This document shows, one piece after another, positions 23,836-32,126 of a DNA stretch of 64,000 nucleotides. Source of the DNA: Deltaproteobacteria bacterium (GTDB taxonomy: Bacteria > Myxococcota > XYA12-FULL-58-9); assembly GCA_016218825.1 (NCBI GenBank), contig JACRCV010000101.1, positions 33,379 to 97,378 of the forward strand. Direction: 5' to 3'. Position 1 is the first letter of the stretch, and every line of letters starts with the position of its first letter. The position numbers were made by a program, and so were the translations under genes. The notes beneath the pieces were generated by a model. That model was not told the DNA's origin and searched no databases. It saw only the letters and a program-made list of their open reading frames with translations.

Positions 23836-24132
23836 ATGCTTCATGAGCAAACCGGGTCCGCGCCTGTCAAGGCGCCGATACAACAGGGTGATCTTTCACA
23901 ACCTACTATGACTGAAACCGTCTCGCTCCCCGCGGGAGACACTTCGTTCGTGTCTCCGAGGGAGCTTGCGCATCATCTTCGTGTCACGACCGACTGCATC
24001 TACCGACTCGTCGCGAAGCGGGCGCTTCCCGCGTACCGCGTTCTCCGCAGGATTCTCTTTCGCCGAAGCGATGTCGAGCGTTGGCTCGACGCGCACCGGA
24101 CGGAGGTCCGCGACAAAGACGTATGGCGGTAA
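23836..24132 (+). CDS. Excisionase-like MerR-type DNA-binding protein
   Basis: The product has up to 98 residues; ATG 23908 is an alternative start. The C-terminal ~60 residues form a compact winged helix of the excisionase/HTH_17 type: VSPRELAHHLRVTTDCIYRLV, then LPAYRVLRRILFRRSDVERWL. The gene overlaps the integrase start by 10 bp, the usual arrangement for directionality factors. The region is clearly less GC-rich than its neighbours, in line with a separately acquired recombination module. Confidence 0.75.
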   Translation: MLHEQTGSAPVKAPIQQGDLSQPTMTETVSLPAGDTSFVSPRELAHHLRVTTDCIYRLVAKRALPAYRVLRRILFRRSDVERWLDAHRTEVRDKDVWR

Positions 24133-25274
24133 GAAAGGTTAAGGGATCTTGGTGGGTGGACTTCATGTACAACGGCGAACGGCTACGAAAACCGAGCCCT
24201 GGCAACTCGAAGGCATCCGCCGAGCAGTTTGAGGCCTTCTTGCGTCAACTGGTCGCACAACATGGGTCCGTACGAGAGGTACTCAAGATTCGCAAACCTA
24301 CGAAGTCCCAGGCGTGCATTACGCTCGCGGAGTTCATGCCACGTTGGTTCGAGGGGTACGTCGCCGTCTACAATCGGCCCAAGGAACAGCATCAAAAGCG
24401 CTGCGCGTTTCGTGCGCATCTACTACAGAGTTTCGGTACGCTGCGTCTTAATGCGATCACCACTGAGGTGATCGAACGGTACAAGGCGAAGAAGAAACTG
24501 TCAGGGCTTACACCGAAAACAATCAACAACCATCTCGCCATCCTTCGCAAGTGCCTAGCAACAGCCAGAGATTGGAACTTGCTAACTGAGGTTCCGCATG
24601 TGCCGACGCTGAGAACGAGTCGCCCATCGTTCCGCTATCTCAGCGAATCGGAGGAGAAAGCTCTCCTGGCGGCGACTCCACCCTGCCAACTGCGTTCGAT
24701 GATCTTGGTGGCGCTTCGTACCGGGCTACGGTTCTCGGAGTTGACTGCGTTACGCTGGGAAGATATTGACCTCAACCGGGGTCTACTCGCCGTCCATCGC
24801 TCGATCGTCGAGGGGCATATTGGCCCGACCAAGAACCTCCGCAGCCGCCACATTCGGCTGACCCGTGAGGTTCTTGATGTGCTCCAGGCCACGCCGAAGG
24901 AGCACCCGCTAGTGTTCCAGCACGACGGCGCTCCAGTTCATCAACAGGTGGCGATAAAGCGTCTTCGTCGGCTTTCCAAACGCGCTGGAATTGAACCCGC
25001 CACTTGGCATGATCTACGACATACGTTCGCGAGTCGGCTCGTCGCACGCGGTGCTCCGCTTCCAGCGGTGCAACAACTTCTCGGGCACGCGGACATCGCG
25101 ATGACGATGCGGTACACGCACCTTGCTCCTGATACTGTAAGCAGTGCGATGGACCTTCTCGAAGAAAGATGGGTGTTCTTGAACAGAGACTCCGAAGGTG
25201 AATTGTCATCTAATTGTCACCAAGCCGTACTTTCACCCACGCAACAGTCAAGCGCGCAGTCCGAAACGCGATGA
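24123..25274 (+). CDS. int: Tyrosine integrase (element 1)
   Basis: From ATG 24123 the protein has 383 residues. An N-terminal arm-binding part (KVKGSWWVDFMYNGERLRKPS) is followed by a SAM-like core-binding domain (about 60-160) and the catalytic domain: the first Arg in LRTGLRFSELTALRW, His-x-x-Arg in WHDLRHTFASRL, the second His in LLGHADIAMT, and the nucleophile in MRYTHL. All catalytic residues are present. It points toward a tRNA-derived core at 25326-25355 with repeats on both sides. GC content is lower than average for the window. Confidence 0.9.
   Translation: MAVRKVKGSWWVDFMYNGERLRKPSPGNSKASAEQFEAFLRQLVAQHGSVREVLKIRKPTKSQACITLAEFMPRWFEGYVAVYNRPKEQHQKRCAFRAHLLQSFGTLRLNAITTEVIERYKAKKKLSGLTPKTINNHLAILRKCLATARDWNLLTEVPHVPTLRTSRPSFRYLSESEEKALLAATPPCQLRSMILVALRTGLRFSELTALRWEDIDLNRGLLAVHRSIVEGHIGPTKNLRSRHIRLTREVLDVLQATPKEHPLVFQHDGAPVHQQVAIKRLRRLSKRAGIEPATWHDLRHTFASRLVARGAPLPAVQQLLGHADIAMTMRYTHLAPDTVSSAMDLLEERWVFLNRDSEGELSSNCHQAVLSPTQQSSAQSETR
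25201..25221 (+). repeat. Arm-type repeat, left of att core 1
   Basis: Two TTGTCAYC units in tandem, inside the 3' end of int. The 21-bp block recurs with three mismatches at 25465-25485, on the other side of the core. Confidence 0.6.
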
Positions 25275-25325
25275 ATTGTGGCTCTACTCAAACGAAAAGC
25301 ACCGCCTTACGGCGATGCTCTTCGA

Positions 25326-25355
25326 TGGCGGGTGCGAAGGGATTCGAACCCTCTC
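25326..25355 (-). other. Attachment-site core 1: 3' end of a tRNA (Ser-like)
   Basis: Read on the minus strand this is a tRNA 3' part: a T-arm GAGGG-TTCGAAT-CCCTT, a 7-base acceptor strand CGCACCC, discriminator G and encoded CCA. The matching acceptor 5' strand (GGGTGCG) and the rest of a tRNA are absent from the adjacent sequence, so this is an attachment core and not a tRNA gene. Discriminator G is usual for tRNA-Ser, but the assignment is tentative. Confidence 0.7.
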
Positions 25356-25359
25356 TTGG

Positions 25360-25397
25360 TTTCCGATCCGAGTCGATCCAGAACGATCCTTCCTGTC
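25360..25397 (+). repeat. Imperfect direct repeat, copy A
   Basis: A block containing three GATCC units that recurs imperfectly at 25433-25471. Together with the TTGTCAYC blocks it forms the right arm of att site 1. Confidence 0.5.
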
Positions 25398-25432
25398 AAC
25401 AGAGCCGAATTGTTGGCTCCTGAATCGGCGCC

Positions 25433-25485
25433 TTTTCGATCCGAATTGATCCAAACTTATCCTTAATTGTCATCCTGTTGTCACC
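25433..25485 (+). repeat. Imperfect direct repeat copy B plus second arm-type block
   Basis: 25433-25471 matches 25360-25397 (CGATCCGA, GATCCA and ATCCTT blocks conserved). It runs into 25465-25485, which repeats the TTGTCAYC pair found at 25201-25221. Confidence 0.5.
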
Positions 25486-25498
25486 CGACCTGCTGCGA

Positions 25499-25521
25499 CG
25501 TCCGTCCTTTTTGGGCGGGCG
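25499..25521. terminator. Hairpin terminator
   Basis: CGTCCGTCC and GGGCGGGCG pair (two G-U pairs) around a TTTTT loop, followed by TTT. It lies between the att site and the convergent lipoprotein gene. Confidence 0.5.
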
Positions 25522-25595
25522 TTTGCGTTCACGCTGGTCACGCCTCCTTCCTCACGGTCGAGCTGGGTGAGAGCTGATCCTCTTCGTCGAGTGCA

Positions 25596-26825
25596 CTACA
25601 CCCCGCACACCCCTCGAATGCACACCTGCCCGACCGAACATCGTGTGCCGCAGCTCCCGCAGTTCCTGGGATCGTAGAACGTGCAGACAGAGACCGTCCC
25701 GCACATGACCTCGGCGGTCGGGCAGCGGGTCGCCCGGCAGGTCCCTGCCTCGCAGCGAACGTCCGGCGTGAAGCACCTTACCCCGCACTCCCCACAGTTC
25801 CTGCCGTCGGTCATGAGGTCGGCGCAGCCGCTCGAGCAGGCAGACTGCCCCGAAGGGCAGCGGCAGGTGCCTGCGACACACGTCTGTCCCGAGGCACAGG
25901 CCCTCCCGCAACCGCCGCAGTTCGTGGGGTTGGTCTGCGGGTCGACGCAGGCGTCGCCGCAGCGGAGCATGGCGCACGGGGTCACGCATCGACCTGCCAT
26001 GCAGCTTGCACCCTCCTGGCACCGGGAGCCGCAACCGCCACAGTGCAAGGCGTCCGTCTGGGCGTTCACGCATCCCGCGCCGTCGCAGTACGTGAGGCCG
26101 CCCGAGCACCGGCAGCTCCCCATGACGCAGGAGCCTCCGGGGCTGCAGAGGGTGGGTGCCGTGCTGTCGTCGATCACGCCGTTGCAGTTGTCGTCCCTGC
26201 CGTTGCAGAGCTCGTCGGCAACGGGGCTCTGATTGCGGTCCCCGTCATTGCAGTCTCGTCCACCGCAGGAGACGGACGCGTATCCATCGTCGTCACCGTC
26301 ATACACGCGGTCGTAGATGCAGAAGCGCGTCGCGTTGTCGCAGCGCTCTCCCAGGGTGCACTCGTCGCGGTCGGTACAGTCGGCGTCGGTTGCGCAGACC
26401 CTCCCCGCTCGGCATCCCATGCGCGGATCACAGCTCTGGCCCATAGGGCAGAGGTTGGCGATGGGGCGGTGCTGGCAGCGATCGCGTCGAGGAAGCTCCA
26501 TGTCAACCCGAACGCAGGTGTCCTCGGTGCAGGCGATACGGTCGTCGCATTCGGAGTCCTGGACGCAGCTCCTGCGGTTTGCCGCGTTCGTGATCTGGGG
26601 GCCGGCGTCGGGCGTCGTCGAGGGACCGTCCACCTGGCCGTCGGGGGGCATGGCGTCCTGGCCAGTCGCCGGGCCGACGACATCGAGCTGGGGGAGGGCG
26701 TCGCCTGTGGAGGCGTCCCCGGCGGGCGTGTCGGTACCCGCCCCGGCGTCGCTCCCCGCGGGCAGGTCACTACTGCACGCGACGATGAGGGCGACGAAGA
26801 GAGCGAGAAGAGTAGCACGGATCAT
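25596..26825 (-). CDS. Cys-rich lipoprotein with MopE-type metal-binding motif
   Basis: The chosen start ATG 26825 has GGAGG upstream. The 409-residue product begins with a lipoprotein signal (MIRATLLALFVALIVAC, Cys in the lipobox). A low-complexity Asp/Gly/Thr linker follows, then CNGRDDNCNGVIDD, the putative metal-binding motif common in myxobacterial secreted proteins. The C-terminal part is a series of Cys knots (for example NCGGCG and SCGTRC blocks) repeated about six times. It is expected to be surface-anchored. Its role is unknown; it looks like an ordinary chromosomal cargo gene. Confidence 0.8.
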   Translation of the reverse strand: MIRATLLALFVALIVACSSDLPAGSDAGAGTDTPAGDASTGDALPQLDVVGPATGQDAMPPDGQVDGPSTTPDAGPQITNAANRRSCVQDSECDDRIACTEDTCVRVDMELPRRDRCQHRPIANLCPMGQSCDPRMGCRAGRVCATDADCTDRDECTLGERCDNATRFCIYDRVYDGDDDGYASVSCGGRDCNDGDRNQSPVADELCNGRDDNCNGVIDDSTAPTLCSPGGSCVMGSCRCSGGLTYCDGAGCVNAQTDALHCGGCGSRCQEGASCMAGRCVTPCAMLRCGDACVDPQTNPTNCGGCGRACASGQTCVAGTCRCPSGQSACSSGCADLMTDGRNCGECGVRCFTPDVRCEAGTCRATRCPTAEVMCGTVSVCTFYDPRNCGSCGTRCSVGQVCIRGVCGV

Positions 26826-26863
26826 CTGAACCTCCGAGGGGATGGAGGCCCAGGAGGGGTCCA

Positions 26864-28006
26864 TCACCGTAGTGACCTGCACCGGGCGCCGACAGGGACG
26901 CAGAGAGCCCCGACGGCGACGCATCGCGCACCCAGAGAGGTGCGCGAGGTGAAGGCCGAGTCCGGCCCCACCGGGACCGGCTGTTTGGTGTCGAAAATGT
27001 CGCCCATCCCGTGTTGGTCGTCAAGATCGAACGGCCCAGGAGAAACAGAGGCTTCCCGCGGGTTGGGAAGCGTCGTCAACGTACCCCTCGGCATGTTGGT
27101 CGTCGTCGCGGACGGGACCGGCAGGATCGCGGCGGGGACCGTGCCTTCGAGCCGCCGGACCGCCTCGCGACGGCGGGTGTCCACGAGGTGCAGGTACCGG
27201 CGGGTGGTGTTCACGTCGCTGTGGCGCAGGAGTTCAGCGACCGTCGAGAGGTCGGTGCCGGCCGTGAGGGTGAGGGTCGCCGCCGTGTGCCGCAGGGTGT
27301 GCGGGGTGATGTGCTTCGCCGAGCCCATGCGCCGCCGCAGGCAGGCGAGGAGAGATTCGGCCGCGCGGATGGAGAGCCGTGTGCCCCGCTGCGAGAGGAA
27401 GAGGGCCTGCTCGCCATCCCGAACGCCCCGCTCGACAATCCAGGCCCCGAGGAGGGCGACGGTGGGGGAGTTCAGCGGGAGGTCGTGGATGGTGCCGCCC
27501 TTGCCACGGACGGCGACGAGGGTCGCGCTCGCGAGGTCAACCTGGTGCACGTCGAGGCCAACGGCCTCGTGGACCCGGAGCCCGGCCTGGGAGAGCACCG
27601 CGAGGAGGGCAAGGTTCCGAGCGCGCTCCCCCGCACGGGAAGTCCTCGCAGCGGTCTCGAAGAGCAGCCCGAGCTCGGCGGACGTGAGGACCGCGGGATC
27701 ATGCGGGGCTTCACGTACGAAGGGGATGCCGTCGGTGGGGTTCGTGGTCCAGCCCAGCTCGCCCCGGGCGAAGGCGACGAAGGAGCGCAGGGCCGCGAGC
27801 TCCTGGTTCCGGGAGGTCGACGCACGCTGAGCGCCATCGCGACGGGGCCGGGCGAGGAACTCCTCCACGAGGGCCCGCGTGGGGATGTCGATCGCCGGGT
27901 GGAACATGGTGAAGGACGTGAGGATCGCCCCGTACGTCTTGACCGTGCGAGGCAGGTGTCGGTCCGCAAGCAGGTGGCGGACGAAGGCGGGGAGATGGTC
28001 GCGCAT
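26864..28006 (-). CDS. Tyrosine recombinase, XerC/D-like (element 2)
   Basis: From ATG 28006 the protein has about 380 residues. An N-terminal SAM-like core-binding domain (HLPAFVRHLLADRHLPRTVKTY) is followed by the catalytic domain: Arg in LSQAGLRVHEAVG, His-x-x-Arg in TPHTLRHTAATL, His in LLRHSDVNTTRRY and the Tyr in RYLHL. It is full-length for the XerC/D type but has a ~75-residue low-complexity C-terminal extension after the catalytic Tyr. No att-like core was recognised near it. It is divergent from the DUF499 gene. Confidence 0.85.
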   Translation of the reverse strand: MRDHLPAFVRHLLADRHLPRTVKTYGAILTSFTMFHPAIDIPTRALVEEFLARPRRDGAQRASTSRNQELAALRSFVAFARGELGWTTNPTDGIPFVREAPHDPAVLTSAELGLLFETAARTSRAGERARNLALLAVLSQAGLRVHEAVGLDVHQVDLASATLVAVRGKGGTIHDLPLNSPTVALLGAWIVERGVRDGEQALFLSQRGTRLSIRAAESLLACLRRRMGSAKHITPHTLRHTAATLTLTAGTDLSTVAELLRHSDVNTTRRYLHLVDTRRREAVRRLEGTVPAAILPVPSATTTNMPRGTLTTLPNPREASVSPGPFDLDDQHGMGDIFDTKQPVPVGPDSAFTSRTSLGARCVAVGALCVPVGARCRSLR

Positions 28007-28414
28007 ATGCGCGGAGGCTGATTTCTCCCACCGTACGCGTCGGGAAGGGCTTCGAGAAGGCCACGGGGACGAAGACGGCGACCAACACGGGTTGGCCGCT
28101 GCGTGAATGCCGGGAGGCGCTAGCCAAGCGAACCACCCGGACGGGACATCTTGCCTCATCTGCCGTGCTGGTCCCTGTGATACGCCCGGGACAACACTGG
28201 ACATCCGTTTCGGCAAATCCGGATTCGGATGGGCCGACCATGCCGAGATTCCCCAGGTTTGGTTCTCGCCACCTCCGACGTGACTGACGACGTCGGCGCC
28301 CAAGGGACGGGGCTCGGGTTCGCCCGCGAGCGTCTGCCAAGCCGCCGAAGAACATCGTTCTTTTCCTGTCGGAACTCTGCGAGACTCCCGCCGGTTCGCC
28401 AGGAGGACGTTGGG
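28007..28414. other. Divergent intergenic region
   Basis: 408 bp between the divergent recombinase and DUF499 genes, presumed to contain both promoters. AGGAGG at 28401-28406 is the ribosome site of the DUF499 gene. I could not identify a convincing promoter or operator. The open frames here are shadows. Confidence 0.4.
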
Positions 28415-31105
28415 ATGCTCGGGCTGAAGCTTCGCAAGGAATTTCTCGACAAGCGGCTCTCAGGCACGCAGATCGAGCTCACCACCACGAGGAAGACCGG
28501 GGCGACCGAGATCCCTGCTGCAGACTTCCTCGAGATCACCTACCCGTCGAACGACGTGCTCGCCGCGCTAGAAGGGGTCGGCCCCGACCGCGGGCGTGCC
28601 GTCGTGCTGCTCGGCGATCGTGGCCAGGGGAAGTCCCACCTGATCGCCGTACTGCACCACGCCCTCAAGGACCAACGCGCTACCCGCAGGTGGCTGCAGG
28701 GCTGGGCTCCGCGCCTCGGCAACCCCAAGGTGGCCCAGATCCCGTTGCGCGACGGGATGGTCGTCATCAGCGAGGGCCTGCAACGCCAGCGGCACAAGTT
28801 CCTCTGGGACGTGCTCTTCGAGGGGCACCCCGACGGCAACTATGTGCGCGGGCGCTGGGACGCCATGGGCGCCGCGAAGACCAACATCCCGGGCGAGGAT
28901 CTCATCCTCGAATTGCTGAACAAGCACCCCACCGCGTTCATCCTCGACGAGTTCCAGACGTGGTTCGACGGCCTCACGGAGACCAAAAAGGAACCGCACC
29001 GCTCCTGGGCGTTCAACTTCATCCAGATCCTCTCGGGGATCGCGCGGCGGCACCCGGACCTGCTCGTCCTCGTCGTCTCCGTCCGCAACGGCAACACGGA
29101 CGCGTTCCAACAGATCCAGCGCGACAACCCCGTCCTCATCGACTTCAAGGGGCCGAACGCGCGCAAGGACCGGATGCGGCTCCTGCTGCACCGCCTATTC
29201 CAGAACCGGGCGAACGTCCCGCCCGAGCAGGTCGAGGCAGCCCTCGGGGCGCACGTCGCGGAGTACCTCCGCCTGCGGGGCGTCCCGGCGTCCGACCACC
29301 AGCGGGAGCGGGGCGAGTTCACCGAGGCGTGGCCCTTCGCGCCGCACCTGCTGCAGCTCCTCGAGGACCAGGTGCTCGACGCGGTGGCGGCGCAGGAGAC
29401 GCGCGACCTCATCAAGATCCTCGCGAGCCTCTACAAGCGCAGCGGCGAGCGCGCGCCGGTCATCACCGCGGCCGACTTCAACCTGGAGGACGAAGACAGC
29501 GGGATCGAGGCGCTGATCAGCTCCGTCTCGATGCCTCACCTCGCCAACCTCCGCGCGAAGGCGCTGCGAAACCTCGAGGCAGTCCGCGAGGCAGTCCGCG
29601 ACCACGCGAACGCCCTGCCCCACCTGGGCGAGGTCGTCGGGGCCCTCTGGTTGCGTTCGCTCGCCGCCGGCAACCTCGCCGGGGCGGACGCCACGACGCT
29701 GCACATCGACATCACGCGCGATCGACCGATCGACGACAACGCGTTCCAGGTCGAGTTGGACGAGATCGTCAACAACAGCTTCAACATCCACCGGGTCGGC
29801 CCGCGCCTCGTGTTCCGCGAGGAGGAGAACCCCGAGGCCCGGCTCAAGGCTCTCGCGAGGAACGACAGGCTCTTCGCTGATGGGTCGGACCTCCGCCACC
29901 TCGCCAAGGAGATCCGGTACGTCATCGGCGGCGCCGACGACGTCCCGCGCGGCGTTCGGGTCATCGTGCTCGGGTCGCGCTGGGGGAACGACCCCTGGGC
30001 CGACGTCGAGGAGACCGAGCGACCCGAGCGCTGGGACGACCGTGCCCCGCTGATCGTGCTGCCCGCGGATCCCGGGGGCGCGGCCCGCGGAGGCGCCTTG
30101 GGCCGCTGGCTGAAAGAGCGACTCACGGTGCGCCGCAACACCGTCCGGTTCCTGCTCCCGAAGGCCGAGGCGGACATCTACACCGACAGGGCGTTGGTGC
30201 TGCTCGCGCGCATGGTGCTCAAGGCCACGGAGTGGCAGCGCGACGGCAGCGAGTACCGCCCGCTCGTGACGCGGTTCCAGAACGAGCTGCGCACGCAGCT
30301 CAAGGGCCGGTTTGATCGCTTCGCGGTCCTGCGCGAGTGGGACTACGAGGACCCGAGCCGCTGCGCGTTCGACGTGGAGAGCCACCAGGCCGAGGGCAGC
30401 AAGATCCCGGACGAGGTCGAGCGGCGCATCCGCGAGGACCTCTTCGCGCTCGAAGACTTCGAGGCGCTGGTGCTGCAGCTCGCCGCCACCAACGGCTCGG
30501 TCGGCAAGCTCCTCGCGGAGCTTCAGGAGCCGCGGCCGAACGGGGCCCAGTGCATCCCGTGGCTCGGCGAGACGCAGCTCAAGGAGCGTCTGCTCCGGCT
30601 TTGCGCCAAGGGCAAGGTGGCGGTCAACGTCCGGGGCGAACGGCTCCTCCAGACGCAACCCGACGAGACCGAAGACGCTGCGTTCCAGCGGCTGAAGAAC
30701 TCGTCGATGGGGACCGGCAAGGCGCTCCACGAGACGACGCTGTCCTTTCCCCGCCCCACCACGGCGAGCGACGGCATCGTCCCCCCCGATCCCACGCCTG
30801 CCGCACCGACGAGCACGGATCAAACGCTGCAGAATCTCCAACCGACCGCCGTTGCCCCCCTCTCGGGGGGCGGCACCGGGTCTACGGTCGAGGCCCCGGC
30901 GCCCCTGCCGCCGTTGGTGTTCACGGCGCCCCAGAATTCGGCGTTGAACCTCCTCAACAAGGTGGAAGGGTGGGGCGTGAAGCCGACGACGGCGTTGCGC
31001 TCGGCCACGATCAAGGTCTCGGGCCTGACCGGTGAGCAGCTCAACAAGCTGCTCAAGGGCCTGCCGGACGGCCTCAAGTTCGAGCTCACGGTCGAGAAAG
31101 GCTGA
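28415..31105 (+). CDS. DUF499-type ATPase of an anti-phage gene set
   Basis: ATG 28415 has AGGAGG eight bases upstream. The 896-residue protein carries Walker A LLGDRGQGKSHL (about residues 65-76), Walker B AFILDEFQTWF (about 174-184) and a sensor-like LVVSVRNG. This is the pattern of the large DUF499/BrxC-like ATPases found with PglZ and DNA methyltransferases. The rest is helical, with a Pro/Thr-rich linker near residue 800 and a conserved-looking small C-terminal domain. It is the first gene of a series with short gaps: the PglZ-like gene follows after 7 bp. Confidence 0.8.
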   Translation: MLGLKLRKEFLDKRLSGTQIELTTTRKTGATEIPAADFLEITYPSNDVLAALEGVGPDRGRAVVLLGDRGQGKSHLIAVLHHALKDQRATRRWLQGWAPRLGNPKVAQIPLRDGMVVISEGLQRQRHKFLWDVLFEGHPDGNYVRGRWDAMGAAKTNIPGEDLILELLNKHPTAFILDEFQTWFDGLTETKKEPHRSWAFNFIQILSGIARRHPDLLVLVVSVRNGNTDAFQQIQRDNPVLIDFKGPNARKDRMRLLLHRLFQNRANVPPEQVEAALGAHVAEYLRLRGVPASDHQRERGEFTEAWPFAPHLLQLLEDQVLDAVAAQETRDLIKILASLYKRSGERAPVITAADFNLEDEDSGIEALISSVSMPHLANLRAKALRNLEAVREAVRDHANALPHLGEVVGALWLRSLAAGNLAGADATTLHIDITRDRPIDDNAFQVELDEIVNNSFNIHRVGPRLVFREEENPEARLKALARNDRLFADGSDLRHLAKEIRYVIGGADDVPRGVRVIVLGSRWGNDPWADVEETERPERWDDRAPLIVLPADPGGAARGGALGRWLKERLTVRRNTVRFLLPKAEADIYTDRALVLLARMVLKATEWQRDGSEYRPLVTRFQNELRTQLKGRFDRFAVLREWDYEDPSRCAFDVESHQAEGSKIPDEVERRIREDLFALEDFEALVLQLAATNGSVGKLLAELQEPRPNGAQCIPWLGETQLKERLLRLCAKGKVAVNVRGERLLQTQPDETEDAAFQRLKNSSMGTGKALHETTLSFPRPTTASDGIVPPDPTPAAPTSTDQTLQNLQPTAVAPLSGGGTGSTVEAPAPLPPLVFTAPQNSALNLLNKVEGWGVKPTTALRSATIKVSGLTGEQLNKLLKGLPDGLKFELTVEKG

Positions 31106-31112
31106 GCGCGCG

Positions 31113-32123
31113 ATGGATCCCGACCAGGAGTTGCTGTCGCGCCTCCTGACCGCGCCCGCTGCGGATGCGTGGGGGACGATGTTCGGGCGGGCCTGGGCGG
31201 CCTTCGCAGATGCCGACCCTGAGAAGCACGGGCGCAACACGCTCGTCGAGCGGGAGCGCGCGCTCGACCCGATCGAGCTTGCCCTCGAAGCTGCCGCGTG
31301 GGACCTCTGGGCGGACTACGAGGGCGCCGCGGAGCGCACGTCGGACGCGCTGGCGGCGTGGTGGTCCGGTCGGCCCGCCCAGCGCGCGGTCCTCATTCTC
31401 GACGGCCTCTCGCTGCGGGAGGCTCCCTGGCTTCTCCGCGGAGCGGCGGCGCGTGGCCTCACGGTGCATCAGGCCCGCGCTACGGGCGCGGAGCTGCCCG
31501 GCGACACAACCAGCTTCGCTCGCGCGCTGGGGTTCGGGCAGCGATCGGCGCTGGAGAATGACGGTCTGCGGAGCCGCGCCACACGGCTCCCCGGCGCAAG
31601 GACCGAGAGCGGCGATCTGCCGTGGGCCGACGCCCGGCAGGACGTGGACGCAACGCCCGACCAGGTGCTCTGGCACCATTGGCCCGACGAGCGAATCCAC
31701 GCGCTGGCGGGCTACGGCGACGCCGCGAACAGGCTCTTCACCGAGGCCAGCGCAGCGCTCACGAGCCCGGACTTCTGGGATCTGGTCCACCGGCTCGCGA
31801 CCGGGCGGCGGCTGGTCATCACCTCGGATCACGGCTACGCCGTCTCCGGCGAGTTCCCGGACGCGCCCGAGGCGCAGGCCGAGCAGTTGAAGGCCGCGTT
31901 CAAGGGTGAGCGGAGCAAGGTCGCCGCCGAGGGAGACAGCGACGGCCCGTGGCTGCCCCCCATCCAGCGCACGTTTCGGTCGCAGCACGGGCTGCATCGG
32001 TGCGTGCTTGGGCGGCGGAAGTGGAAGAGCCAGGGTGGATACCCCAAGCTCACCCACGGCGGCCTGACCCTCCTCGAGATGGCCGTCCCTTTCATTGAAC
32101 TGTCACTGCCCGGTGGAGTCTGA
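31113..32123 (+). CDS. PglZ-like phosphatase-fold protein
   Basis: The 336-residue protein has the alkaline-phosphatase-like signatures of PglZ: AVLILDGLSLREAPWLL (first metal/nucleophile block, about residues 90-106), and RRLVITSDHGYAVSG (C-terminal metal block, about 231-245). PglZ proteins are core members of BREX/Pgl and related modification-based defence systems; the substrate is unknown. It is shorter than typical BREX PglZ. It lies between the DUF499 ATPase and the DUF1156 methyltransferase with gaps of 7 and 3 bp, which supports one transcription unit. Confidence 0.8.
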   Translation: MDPDQELLSRLLTAPAADAWGTMFGRAWAAFADADPEKHGRNTLVERERALDPIELALEAAAWDLWADYEGAAERTSDALAAWWSGRPAQRAVLILDGLSLREAPWLLRGAAARGLTVHQARATGAELPGDTTSFARALGFGQRSALENDGLRSRATRLPGARTESGDLPWADARQDVDATPDQVLWHHWPDERIHALAGYGDAANRLFTEASAALTSPDFWDLVHRLATGRRLVITSDHGYAVSGEFPDAPEAQAEQLKAAFKGERSKVAAEGDSDGPWLPPIQRTFRSQHGLHRCVLGRRKWKSQGGYPKLTHGGLTLLEMAVPFIELSLPGGV

Positions 32124-32126
32124 CCG

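Noticed and set aside
25326..25355. tRNA gene
   Set aside because: Only the T-arm, acceptor 3' strand and CCA are present; no matching 5' half nearby. Treated as an attachment core.
25278..25466. Short plus-strand open frames right of int
   Set aside because: They run through the tRNA-derived core and the repeats, so their peptides are read-through artefacts.
28007..28414. N-terminal extension of the DUF499 gene from 28229
   Set aside because: Composition is shadow-like, and ATG 28415 has a perfect AGGAGG at normal spacing.
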